A stretch of DNA of 64,000 nt, from the NCBI RefSeq assembly GCF_029433395.1, contig NZ_JAQTHW010000002.1, forward strand, positions 682,001 to 746,000. Reading direction: 5' to 3'. The notes below the pieces were generated by a model that had not been told where the DNA came from, made no database searches, and worked only from the letters and a program-made list of their open reading frames with translations. Below are positions 56,996 through 64,000 of the stretch, piece after piece. How positions within the stretch are numbered: position 1 is the first letter of the stretch; each line of letters opens with the position of its first letter. The stretch comes from Bifidobacterium sp. ESL0763 (lineage in GTDB: Bacteria > Actinomycetota > Actinomycetes > Actinomycetales > Bifidobacteriaceae). The position numbers and the translations under genes are program-made.

Positions 56996-57310
56996 TCAAT
57001 CAATGTGTTTGTCCTGCGCGGCGAGAATGGCGTCAAGAAGGCCGGGAAACGCCTTGTCGAGCGCCGCACGACGCAGGGTGTTCAATGACCTGATACCGTC
57101 GCGGCGAGTCTCGATGACACCGGCTTCGCGAAGAATCTTGAAATGGTGGCTGAGTGTGCTTTTGGTGACTGGAACATCAAAAGACCCGCAGGCGACGTCA
57201 TCAGGAGCGGATGCGATCTGACTGACCACAGCAAGACGCACTGGATCCGCCAAAGCATGAAGAACGACGGCTAGGTCGAGTGTTGCCGGTGGTGCAGGAT
57301 TCTGTCTCAT
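56996..57310 (-). CDS. ArsR-family transcription regulator
   Basis: This is a winged-helix repressor of 104 residues. VLHALADPVRLAVVSQIA and TKSTLSHHFKILREAGVIETRR (recognition helix region) are typical. Few Cys or His are present in the DNA-binding part, so a classical metal sensor site is not evident. It is divergent from the MFS gene and shares with it the palindromic operator at 57327-57351, so it probably represses both. No Shine-Dalgarno is seen. Confidence 0.9.
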   Translation of the reverse strand: MRQNPAPPATLDLAVVLHALADPVRLAVVSQIASAPDDVACGSFDVPVTKSTLSHHFKILREAGVIETRRDGIRSLNTLRRAALDKAFPGLLDAILAAQDKHID

Positions 57311-57317
57311 GGTTCAT

Positions 57318-58724
57318 ATGATAGCAGATATTCGATTGTTTGACGAATATCGAATATATCTGCTACACTCCAGTTTCACGGTTATCAAACAATCAAAATT
57401 ATCGGGCACACTGCCCGTTCTCATCCTGTCCATCGTCGCGCCTCTTCTGGTGTTTGTGCAAAGCACCGATATGAATGTGCTCTCCGGGCCGCTTACGGCG
57501 GCCTTCGGAGCCACCCGCACCCAGGTCGAATGGACGGTGAACGCCTACACACTGACCTTGGCGGCCGGACTACTCGGAGCTGGAGGCCTTGTGGACTCAT
57601 GGGGACCTTCACGCTCGTTCCGTCTCGGCGCTGGACTGTTCGTGCTCTCCTCCCTCGCGGCCGCGGCCGCGCCCAACGTCGAAGTCCTTGTGGTTACCCT
57701 TCTGGTCATGGGTCTGGGAGCGGCTCTGCTGATGCCAAGCTCGCTGGTGCTCATCACCACGGGCGTCGCCGGCAAGGCACACACCGTCAGAGTGGGATGG
57801 TGGGCCGCGGCGGGATCGGTCGGCATGTCCGCCGGACCTCTGCTGAGTGGCCTGTTCACTCAACTTTCCAACTGGCGTGGCGTCTTCTGGTTCAACACCG
57901 TTCTTTGCGCGGTTGCTCTGATATGGGGATGGGTGGCCATCCCCCGCACCGTTCGCAAACGCGGACATGTCGACATGCCAGGCCTGCTGACCGCGGCCAT
58001 CGCCATCGCGGGTCTCGTCTATACGCTGATCGAAGCCGGAAAGGACAATGGAACGGACGTCTATGTGGCGGCGGTCATCGCCATACTCGCCATCGTGGCC
58101 TTCATCATGGTCGAGCGCCGCAGCGAGACACCGGTGCTGCCCCTGGCCGTGTTCTCCGACCGCGTCTACCGCACCACGCTGCTGCAAGGTGCGCTGTTCA
58201 ACTTCTCGTTCTTCGGGCTCATGTTCGCCATGGGACTCATGCTCCAGCAGGGCCGCGGCATGACGGCGTTCCAGTCCAGCCTGCTCTTCCTCCCCTTGAC
58301 GGCGGCCGTCCTCGTCTCCAACCTGTTGACCGCTTGGCTCTCCGATCGCTTCGGGACCATCCGCATCCTGGCAATCGCGCAGGTCGTCTTCATCATGGCG
58401 TTGCTCGCCCTGGGATGGACCGGAGTCGCCGGATCATTGCCAGGCATGGTCATCTCGCTGATCCCCTCGGGTCTTGCCGCCGGCATACTCGTGCCCATCA
58501 TGACCGGGCAATCCCTGACCACCATGCCCTACGAGCTGCAAGGCGCGGCCAGCGGCGGCTTCAACACCGCGCGGCAGCTCGGCTCGGCCATCGGCGTGGC
58601 TGTCTTCGGACTCCTGCTGGGCACCGATCTCATCACCGGCTTTGGCAAATGTCTCGCCGCCGCTGCCGTGGCCGGGGTCATCTCCTTGGCGATGACCCCC
58701 ATACTGCGCAAGTCACGAGTCTAA
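57318..58724 (+). CDS. MFS drug-efflux transporter (DHA2-like, 14 segments)
   Basis: This is a predicted proton-driven exporter of about 468 residues. Some 14 hydrophobic segments are visible. The first contains VLILSIVAPLLVFVQSTDMN, followed by TQVEWTVNAYTLTLAAGLL and GGLVDSWGPSRSF (MFS motif A region). The start is uncertain: the frame is open from 57309 and no Shine-Dalgarno is seen. Divergent ArsR regulation suggests induction by a toxic substrate. It lies inside the stretch bracketed by att-like repeats, indicating acquisition with an element. Confidence 0.82.
   Translation: MIADIRLFDEYRIYLLHSSFTVIKQSKLSGTLPVLILSIVAPLLVFVQSTDMNVLSGPLTAAFGATRTQVEWTVNAYTLTLAAGLLGAGGLVDSWGPSRSFRLGAGLFVLSSLAAAAAPNVEVLVVTLLVMGLGAALLMPSSLVLITTGVAGKAHTVRVGWWAAAGSVGMSAGPLLSGLFTQLSNWRGVFWFNTVLCAVALIWGWVAIPRTVRKRGHVDMPGLLTAAIAIAGLVYTLIEAGKDNGTDVYVAAVIAILAIVAFIMVERRSETPVLPLAVFSDRVYRTTLLQGALFNFSFFGLMFAMGLMLQQGRGMTAFQSSLLFLPLTAAVLVSNLLTAWLSDRFGTIRILAIAQVVFIMALLALGWTGVAGSLPGMVISLIPSGLAAGILVPIMTGQSLTTMPYELQGAASGGFNTARQLGSAIGVAVFGLLLGTDLITGFGKCLAAAAVAGVISLAMTPILRKSRV
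57327..57369 (+). promoter_or_regulatory. Operator and promoter of the MFS gene
   Basis: GATATTCG (57327-57334) and CGAATATC (57344-57351) form a perfect inverted repeat with a 9-bp spacer. TTGACG (57340-57345) and TACACT (57364-57369), 18 bp apart, form a good promoter. The operator covers the -35, as expected for repression. If this promoter is used, the MFS start must lie beyond about 57376, and no good start codon is seen there before codon 50. Confidence 0.6.
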
Positions 58725-58806
58725 ACATGGACTCATATTCCAATCACGCAGCCGAGCACACAAGAGGTAACGCAATAGCTCAAGGACCTCACTGAAAGTA
58801 GCATTC

Positions 58807-58853
58807 ACACGATGACCGCAGCTCGATATTCTCGAGGTCTGCGGTCATCGTGT
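58807..58853. repeat. Perfect 15-bp inverted repeat after the MFS gene
   Basis: ACACGATGACCGCAG (58807-58821) and CTGCGGTCATCGTGT (58839-58853) are perfect complements. The 17-bp loop contains an inner CTCGA/TCGAG. The left arm is the reverse complement of the GTCATCGTGT motif seen in the iterons. Confidence 0.8.
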
Positions 58854-58876
58854 CTGATCGTGTCTGGAAAAAGAAA

Positions 58877-58972
58877 AAGCCTGAAATCCCGATGTCTTGA
58901 AAACGTTGGAATTTCAGGCTTTTCTCGTCGGGTCGGCGGGATTTGAACCCGCGACCCCTTGCTGGATTGACG
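58877..58972 (-). repeat. att-like repeat, right copy (tRNA 3' half plus terminator)
   Basis: Read on the minus strand it has a T-arm GCGGGTTCAAATCCCGC and an acceptor end CGACCCGACGA, then a terminator (GGAATTTCAGGCTT pairing with AAGCCTGAAATCC) and a T-rich tail. The 5' half of the tRNA is missing, so this is not a functional tRNA. Such 3' halves are typical of att sites left by tyrosine integrases. It matches 55638-55735. Confidence 0.8.
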
Positions 58973-59346
58973 GTAGAAACGACTGGTAACGGACAGTGCT
59001 GGAAAATGCCGGTAACGTAGGAATCGCAACGATAATCAGGATGATCCGAAAAACGGTAGGGACGACTAGTGACGGTAAATAACGGAGGTCATCGTGTCTG
59101 AATCGTGTCTGAAAGCGACATCTACCCTGTTTACTTGACCAATATTCTGTCCGGGCTTTCCGCGCTCCGATAATTCGGACACATACGTATATGCATGCGC
59201 AGGCAGGCCCCGAAACTACTCAATCACGGCGACCTATGCCGTACTTTTACACAGAACAAGACAAACCATGATCCGAGAAAGCGGAAACGGTGTCGCCCTG
59301 GTGGCTTGAACTCGGCAATAGCATCCATCTATTAGAATCTTTGATT
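58973..59346. other. Gap before nhaA
   Basis: No gene is seen in these 370 bp. The gap holds CGTGTC iterons (59094-59115). At the right end TAGAAT (59333-59338) lies 8 bp before the nhaA ATG; TTGAAC at 59306-59311 is a distant possible -35 (21 bp). Confidence 0.5.
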
Positions 59347-60582
59347 ATGGGCATTTCACGTAGGTTCGCGATGACACGATCGGCCCTGCTCGACTTCGCA
59401 CACGATGGCAGGCGCTCTGGAGCGCTCATGCTGACGGCGGCCGTGCTGGGTCTGCTACTGGCGAATCTGCCGGCCACGGAACCCTTATATCGTGGCGTGG
59501 GTGATTTCCGCATCGTCGTTCCGCTGCCGGAATTGACGATGGGGCTCGGCGATTGGGCGCGCGACGGGCTATTGGCCGTCTTCTTCCTTGTGGTCGGCCT
59601 CGATCTGAAATGCGAGCTGACGACGGGCTCGCTCTCCCGCGTGCGCGATGCCCTCGTCCCCGTGATCGCGGCGGTCGGCGGCGTCCTGGCACCGATACTC
59701 CTCTATCTGCTGGCCAATGCCGGATCTCCCTCTACGCAAAGCGGATGGACGGTGCCTACCGCCACGGACATCGCCTTCTCGGTAGCCGTGCTGGCGATGA
59801 CCGGTGGGAAGGGGACGTCAAGGCTGGCACCTTTCCTGACCACCCTGGCCGTGGCCGACGACGTGATCGGCATACTCCTCATCGCCCTCGTCTACTCGCG
59901 TGGCGGCCGACCATGGACGCTTATACCTCTGGCGTTGTGTCTGCTGGCGTGGTGGCTGCTCGCGCGGATGGAAAAGCCCATATGGCCGCTCATGGTCCCG
60001 GTCGCCCTCGTCGCATGGTACATGGCTTTGCTCTCAGGCATCCACCCTACCATCGCCGGGGTCGCCCTTGGTCTGCTCGCGCCCGGCCGCCCAATGCACG
60101 CGGAGACCCGCGTCCGAGCCGAACGGTGGTCGAACGCCATCGGACCGTTCTCCTCGCTGCTCGTTCTGCCTGTCTTCGCCTTCTTCTCCATGGGGATCTC
60201 CTTGCGCGGCATGGATTTCCACACCTTGGCAAGCCCCGTATTCCTGGGTGTGTTCCTTGGACTGGTCATCGGCAAGCCGCTCGGCGTCACCCTGGCCGGA
60301 AAGGCCTGCCATCTCTGCGGACTGGGCTCGGGGCGCCGGCCGCTGGTCCGAAGCAAGAAGGGAACGGGTACGGCACGAATCGCCACTCTTGAGGAGATGG
60401 GCATGGCCCAGCTGTGCGGCATCGGGTTCACGGTCGCCTTCCTCATGGCCGACCTCGCCTTCGCCGACTCGGCCTACTCCGGCATCGCCAAAATTGGCGT
60501 CCTCGCCGGATCCATCACCGCCGCGCTCATAGGATCGTCCGAACTGCTCATAGCCGGACATCGCAAACATTCCAACGAGTAA
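59347..60582 (+). CDS. nhaA: NhaA-family Na+/H+ antiporter
   Basis: It exports Na+ in exchange for H+, giving pH and salt tolerance. The conserved PTATDIAFSVAVLAM and the double Asp in LAVADDVIGILLIAL (ion-binding residues) are present. FLVVGLDLKCEL and RSKKGTGTARIATLEEMGMA are also visible. The 411 residues give about 12 membrane segments. The ATG at 59347 is preferred because a -10 element lies 8 bp before it (leaderless); 59290 is an earlier in-frame start and 59371 a later one. Confidence 0.92.
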   Translation: MGISRRFAMTRSALLDFAHDGRRSGALMLTAAVLGLLLANLPATEPLYRGVGDFRIVVPLPELTMGLGDWARDGLLAVFFLVVGLDLKCELTTGSLSRVRDALVPVIAAVGGVLAPILLYLLANAGSPSTQSGWTVPTATDIAFSVAVLAMTGGKGTSRLAPFLTTLAVADDVIGILLIALVYSRGGRPWTLIPLALCLLAWWLLARMEKPIWPLMVPVALVAWYMALLSGIHPTIAGVALGLLAPGRPMHAETRVRAERWSNAIGPFSSLLVLPVFAFFSMGISLRGMDFHTLASPVFLGVFLGLVIGKPLGVTLAGKACHLCGLGSGRRPLVRSKKGTGTARIATLEEMGMAQLCGIGFTVAFLMADLAFADSAYSGIAKIGVLAGSITAALIGSSELLIAGHRKHSNE

Positions 60583-60750
60583 CGGGAACTCCCGGCAAAA
60601 CCAATGGCGTGACTTCCGACCCATCACATGCTTCCTGTGATTTCCGCTCTGTCGACAAGCTTGCGTAATTCATCAATAAGCGGTATAGATCGGCGTCGGC
60701 CACCCAAAACCATATCCTGCCCAGAATGGGCCCGCCGACGAAGTAAAACG

Positions 60751-61626
60751 TTACTTGCAGTCGGTCTCACGACCGGCTCGTTCTTTTGCGTAACCGACGA
60801 ACCGGTCGACGGCCTCGGGCGTGCGGTGGTCGAAGAACAGGCTCGTCTCCGTGTCGAGTTCCCTGATAGCGGCCATGTCGTCGCCATTCAGTTCGAAATC
60901 GAAGATGTCGAGGTTCTCGGCCATGCGAGCCTTATGTGTGGTCTTGGGCAAGACCACGATTCCGCGCTGGGTCAGCCATTGCAGGATGACCTGCGCGACC
61001 GATTTTGCGTGCCGTTGGGCGATGGACTGCAGCACCGGGTTGACGAACATGCCGGACTTGCCCTCGCCGAACGGGGCCCACGCCTCGTGCGCGATGCCGA
61101 GCCGGTGCATGTTCGCGTGCGCGGCGGCCTGTTGGTCGAGCGGGTGGGTCTCGACCTGGTCGACCATCGGGGCGATCTCGTTGAACGCGGCCATGTCCGC
61201 GAGGCGGTCCGGGTAGAAGTTGCTCACGCCGATGGCGCGAACAACGCCGTCATTGTAAAGCTTCTCGAGCGCATGCCACGCCCCGTAATAGTCGGCGAAT
61301 GGCTGGTGCAGCAGCACGAGGTCGAGATAATCGGTTCCCAGCTTTCGCAGTGAAGCGTCGATGGATCTCAGCGTGTTCTCATAGCCGTAGTTGCTGATCC
61401 ACACCTTGGTCGTGACGAACAGGTCCTTCCGTTCGATGCCGGATTGCCGGATTCCCTCGCCCACCCCGGCCTCGTTGAAGTACGACTGGGCGGTGTCGAT
61501 GTGGCGGTAGCCGGTCTCGATGGCCTCGCGTACGCAGCGCGCGCACTCGCTCTTGCCTATCTGGAAGACGCCGTAACCGATTTGGGGCACCTTCACCCCG
61601 TTGCTCAAAGCAATGTTTCTCATCAT
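60751..61626 (-). CDS. Aldo/keto reductase
   Basis: This NADPH-dependent oxidoreductase has 291 residues. The tetrad is visible: Asp and Tyr in YRHIDTAQSYFNE, Lys in FVTTKVWI, His in LVLLHQPFADYY. IGVSNFYPDRL and LPKTTHKARMAENLDIF (NADP binding) follow. GAAAGGAACG precedes the start. A MerR regulator is divergent from it, so it is likely induced by a reactive carbonyl or oxidant. Confidence 0.93.
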   Translation of the reverse strand: MMRNIALSNGVKVPQIGYGVFQIGKSECARCVREAIETGYRHIDTAQSYFNEAGVGEGIRQSGIERKDLFVTTKVWISNYGYENTLRSIDASLRKLGTDYLDLVLLHQPFADYYGAWHALEKLYNDGVVRAIGVSNFYPDRLADMAAFNEIAPMVDQVETHPLDQQAAAHANMHRLGIAHEAWAPFGEGKSGMFVNPVLQSIAQRHAKSVAQVILQWLTQRGIVVLPKTTHKARMAENLDIFDFELNGDDMAAIRELDTETSLFFDHRTPEAVDRFVGYAKERAGRETDCK

Positions 61627-61674
61627 CGTTCCTTTCGATTGCCGTTGTATTCAGATGATTTCAAACGATATTCT

Positions 61675-61691
61675 CCGGTAGCCGCTACCGG
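61675..61691. promoter_or_regulatory. Palindromic operator between the AKR and merR genes
   Basis: CCGGTAGC-C-GCTACCGG is a perfect palindrome with a single central base. A related CCGGTAG recurs at about 61710. It is placed between the two divergent starts, as expected for a MerR site. Confidence 0.6.
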
Positions 61692-61795
61692 TCAAACTAC
61701 GACACACCGGTAGAAACAACCGGACGCTGAGACCGCGCACGACGTGCGATAATGACGACAGCCAACCCGAGACTTCGACGGAACAGGAAACCCTT

Positions 61796-62248
61796 ATGAC
61801 GGAAGCAGCAGAAAAACGCAGTCATCCGTGCACGATGAAAGAGACGTGCGAACGTATCGGCATGAACTACGAGGCGCTGAAATTCTACTGCAACGAAGGC
61901 CTCGTGCCAGGACTCAAACGTAACGAACACAACCATCGCGTCTTCGATGAGCACCAGGTCGCCTGGCTGGAAGGCCTAGGCTGCCTGCGCCGCTGCGGCA
62001 TGGGCATCAAGGAGATGAAGCGCTACAGGGACCTCTGTCTGGAAGGCCGGTCCTCCATTCCCGAACGACAGCGCATGCTGGACGCCAAACGCCATGAGCT
62101 GCAAGACAAGGTCAAGGAAATCAACGACTCCATCGCCTACATCGACCACAAGCAACGTTTCTACGACGACGTCCAAGCCGGACGCGCCGAATACCACAGC
62201 AACCTACTGCCAGACAAACTCGAGAAGCCAGATAACAGCAACGCATAA
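61796..62248 (+). CDS. MerR-family transcription regulator
   Basis: This regulator of 150 residues has an N-terminal winged helix (MKETCERIGMNYEALKFYCN, then HRVFDEHQVAWLE) followed by a long dimerisation helix (about 85-130). The Cys residues at 13, 18, 32 and in the linker could sense redox or metals, but no known site is recognised. It is divergent from the aldo/keto reductase gene and probably controls it. Confidence 0.88.
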   Translation: MTEAAEKRSHPCTMKETCERIGMNYEALKFYCNEGLVPGLKRNEHNHRVFDEHQVAWLEGLGCLRRCGMGIKEMKRYRDLCLEGRSSIPERQRMLDAKRHELQDKVKEINDSIAYIDHKQRFYDDVQAGRAEYHSNLLPDKLEKPDNSNA

Positions 62249-62542
62249 AGCCGAAACGCCATTCTCAGTCTGTTGGTCATACTCAAACCTGACCGAATCG
62301 GGTAAGAGCCAATACCCGTTACCTATGGATCTGCGGTCACAGAGCAGCCAAGGCAATACGAAACCAGCCTCAGCGCATTAATTAGTTTTTTTAAACTCCC
62401 GGCATTCCGAAATCCTGACATGTACAAAGGCGGGCACGTTCATGGCTTTCCGATCAATCGGCCGAGAGCCAATCCAAGAGATATGGCATATATCTGCTAC
62501 TATTGGTCATATTGGACACTTTACTTGGTGAAAGGAGTTGCC

Positions 62543-62935
62543 ATGAGCATGGCTGTCATTGAGGCGCGGCCGGTACGGTCAGACGCGCCGTACGTCCTGC
62601 AGGGCGACGGGAAGACCTACCAACTGGACAGGAACGCGTTCCAGGCGGCGATGGAAGCTGCAAAAGAGGCCTCAGACACGAGCCGTACCATCGGCACGGG
62701 AGAGGCGGCGCGGATCCTTGGGGTCTCGCGCAAGACCGTGCAGCGCATGCTCGACGCGAACGCCATCCCCTACCGGCGCAACGGCGAGGGTGGCAACCGG
62801 ATGATGCGACAGGCCGACGTTATCAGCTACGCCGAGACCATGCGCTCCGATCGGAGGGCCGCGCTGGACGACCTGCGAGACCAGGCCGAGGACATGGGCC
62901 TCTACGACATGCCTGACGCCGGCCAGGAGGGCTGA
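62543..62935 (+). CDS. Excisionase-type HTH antitoxin
   Basis: This is a predicted antitoxin of 130 residues. The DNA-binding domain is GTGEAARILGVSRKTVQRML followed by AIPYRRNGEGGNRMM, of the excisionase/MerR-like type often paired with PIN toxins. The end DLRDQAEDMGLYDMPDAG is the probable toxin-binding tail. GAAAGGAG precedes the ATG. The adjacent toxin gene is truncated, so this antitoxin appears orphaned. A relic of the same tail lies at 55757-55845. Confidence 0.82.
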   Translation: MSMAVIEARPVRSDAPYVLQGDGKTYQLDRNAFQAAMEAAKEASDTSRTIGTGEAARILGVSRKTVQRMLDANAIPYRRNGEGGNRMMRQADVISYAETMRSDRRAALDDLRDQAEDMGLYDMPDAGQEG

Positions 62936-62940
62936 GGCCA

Positions 62941-63129
62941 GTGGGACCCGCCGTCATCGACACCAACATCCTCTTCCACATGTGGATCCTCGACCCGATA
63001 CTGACACTCGCCGACGAGAAGATGTTCGAGCCGCTCTGGTCCGGATTTGCATCCAAAACAGCTTTGTCGAAAATCCAAACGCCTAGAACGATGACCCGAA
63101 AATATTCAGAAAGGAACCCGTCCGGATGA
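62941..63129 (+). pseudogene. PIN-domain toxin, truncated
   Basis: The first 32 codons, from GTG 62941, are a good PIN start (VIDTNILFHMWILDP, then ADEKMFEPLWS) with the first catalytic Asp. After 63042 the sequence changes to unrelated text, ending at 63127-63129. The remaining acidic residues needed for the nuclease are absent, so the toxin is dead. Confidence 0.75.
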
Positions 63130-63144
63130 ACCGGACGGGCTTTT
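63117..63144 (+). terminator. Terminator after the antitoxin/toxin remnant
   Basis: CCCGTCCGG (63117-63125) and CCGGACGGG (63131-63139) form a perfect 9-bp stem followed by CTTTTA. Confidence 0.8.
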
Positions 63145-63146
63145 AC

Positions 63147-63320
63147 CTAACGGCGGCTATGCCTACTGTGATAGTCCACGACCAGCAGGTAGCCGATGAC
63201 GGCCACAAGCATAAGGTCGGTGACGATGTTGTCCGCCTTGGCAATCAAGGCGGCGATGATCGCCACGATGGACTCCCTCAGATAGTTGTCACCATTGGGT
63301 CCTTTCCTCTTACCAGGCAT
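63147..63320 (-). CDS. Small membrane protein (57 residues)
   Basis: It starts at the ATG 63320, with AGAGG 6 bp upstream. A basic start (MPGKRKGPNGDNYLRES) is followed by a hydrophobic stretch broken by LIAKADNIVTD and ending in LMLVAVIGYLLVVDY. No family is recognised. Its size and charge are similar to holins, small toxins or phage-associated membrane peptides, but this is only an analogy. Confidence 0.5.
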   Translation of the reverse strand: MPGKRKGPNGDNYLRESIVAIIAALIAKADNIVTDLMLVAVIGYLLVVDYHSRHSRR

Positions 63321-63475
63321 AATTGCCTCTTTGTTTTTATGCCGCGCCACGCGGGGCGCGGCTGCGGCGTACAGGCCGGACGGCCCGCACGGACACCGGA
63401 AGCGTTACCTGTCCGGCATCCGTATCATCGTATCCGATGGACGGAATCTCCACGGGTACGGTATACTTGGAACAT

Positions 63476-63627
63476 GTCGGGTACGGCAGCGTTACCCATC
63501 CGGACCATAAAAGGCGGCAAGAAGCTTTTCACCGGATGGCGTCGAAACCGGCAGGGACACCTCTTACGTCCTGTTTTTATGCCGCGGGCCGGCATTCGAA
63601 TCAAATCGGATGCCGGCCCTACGGATT
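63476..63627. repeat. Structured intergenic repeat, copy B (inverted)
   Basis: It is the reverse complement of the element at 8870-9023. GTTACCCATCCGGACCAT (63491-63508) is identical in complement to 8989-9006. The hairpin GGGCCGGCAT (63586-63595) with ATGCCGGCCC (63610-63619) corresponds to that of copy A with changed but paired bases. To its left, at 63330-63430, related motifs (TTTTTATGCCGCG, AGCGTTACC) suggest a second, more decayed copy. Confidence 0.7.
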
Positions 63628-63640
63628 TTCAACCACTCTC

Positions 63641-64000
63641 TCAATCTTCCGTGCGCCGGTAGGTGATGTCGTAGCCTAGGGCCTCCATGAGCAGGCCGAT
63701 GATGAGGTAGGCCTGGTTCCATATGCGCCAATCGGTGATGTGGGTGGGCTGGTCGGCGGCGGCAAACCCGGCCGAATCTCGGTAGAGGGTGAAGTCCCAG
63801 CCGCCGGTCTCGGGGTCGCTTTCGCCGTTACGTCTCATCTCCTGCTCGTCGGCCATGAACGAGCGGATCTCGTCGATGAGCCCGGCGCGCTGCTCCCCCA
63901 GCCGCGCCATTGCATCATCGGGAGCCGTACCACCTTCCCGCTCCCAACCAAGTATCTGGCTGGCGGTCATGTCGAGTCTTGTGGCGAGGGCGTCGACGGG
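63641..64000 (-). CDS. HTH protein, 5' end beyond the window
   Basis: The frame is open to the end of the window; the ATG at 63970 is internal. The visible start VDALATRLDMTASQILGWER is an XRE-type helix-turn-helix as found in phage and toxin-antitoxin regulators. The remainder (IDEIRSFMADEQEMRR, ITDWRIWNQAYLIIGLLMEA) is not recognised. About 120 residues are visible. Confidence 0.6.
   Translation of the reverse strand, partial: PVDALATRLDMTASQILGWEREGGTAPDDAMARLGEQRAGLIDEIRSFMADEQEMRRNGESDPETGGWDFTLYRDSAGFAAADQPTHITDWRIWNQAYLIIGLLMEALGYDITYRRTED

Noticed and set aside
58925..58972. tRNA gene on the minus strand
   Set aside because: Only the T-arm and acceptor 3' half are present; no D-arm or anticodon arm can be found in the following 150 bases.

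Overview
The window is a high-GC actinobacterial chromosome segment, most probably Bifidobacterium. Support comes from RbpA, a PafB/PafC-type WYL fusion, an Rv1822-Rv1828-like cell-division cluster, a GuaB3 paralogue, a eukaryotic-type UDP-glucose pyrophosphorylase, and the arrangement comEA-comEC-holA followed by rpsB-tsf-pyrH-frr-cdsA-rlmN. The species cannot be fixed from sequence alone.

Layout. 0.2-8.6 kb: comEA-comEC-holA, then tsaE, tsaB, rimI and tsaD (the t6A tRNA-modification set plus an acetyltransferase), ending in a tRNA-Asn gene. 9.2-21.9 kb: mostly single genes. These are an OatA-like acyltransferase with a histone-like tail, tag, an M23 peptidase, a substrate-binding lipoprotein, icd, guaB3, an Rv3235-like protein, a long-chain acyl-CoA ligase and def. 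22.4-28.4 kb: translation and lipid housekeeping (rpsB, tsf, pyrH, frr, cdsA, rlmN). 28.9-32.2 kb: a large internalin-like surface protein with a nine-G tract just after its signal peptide, bracketed on both sides by the same family of 61-bp repeats. 32.5-41.4 kb: dispersed histidine genes (hisF, hisI, hisE, hisG) interleaved with lgt and rpe, then pgsA-type, DUF881, SBP, DUF881, FHA (GarA-like) and FtsR-like genes. 41.5-51.5 kb: a DapA-family aldolase, a HAD phosphatase, rbpA, a HelY-type helicase, the WYL fusion regulator and UGPase.

About 51.7-64 kb is accessory. It holds a hypothetical membrane protein in AT-rich DNA, a methyltransferase, an uncharacterised two-repeat protein, and a region of about 3.3 kb (55.64-58.97 kb) bracketed by two copies of a terminator plus a tRNA 3' half. 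That region contains a decayed DUF3800 gene and a divergent ArsR/MFS pair. Beyond it lie nhaA, an aldo/keto reductase with a divergent MerR regulator, and a broken antitoxin/PIN-toxin module whose antitoxin tail is also present as a relic beside the left repeat copy. The last gene is an HTH protein cut by the window edge.

The most interesting signals are non-coding: the 61-bp repeat arrays around the poly-G surface-protein locus; a structured repeat with apparent compensatory stem changes (8.9 kb, and inverted at 63.5 kb); a 30-bp perfect repeat containing a consensus DnaA box (0.19 and 13.03 kb); a 29-bp tandem array (18.5 kb); interlocking hairpins at 42.7-42.9 kb; and the att-like duplications. 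No CRISPR array was seen.
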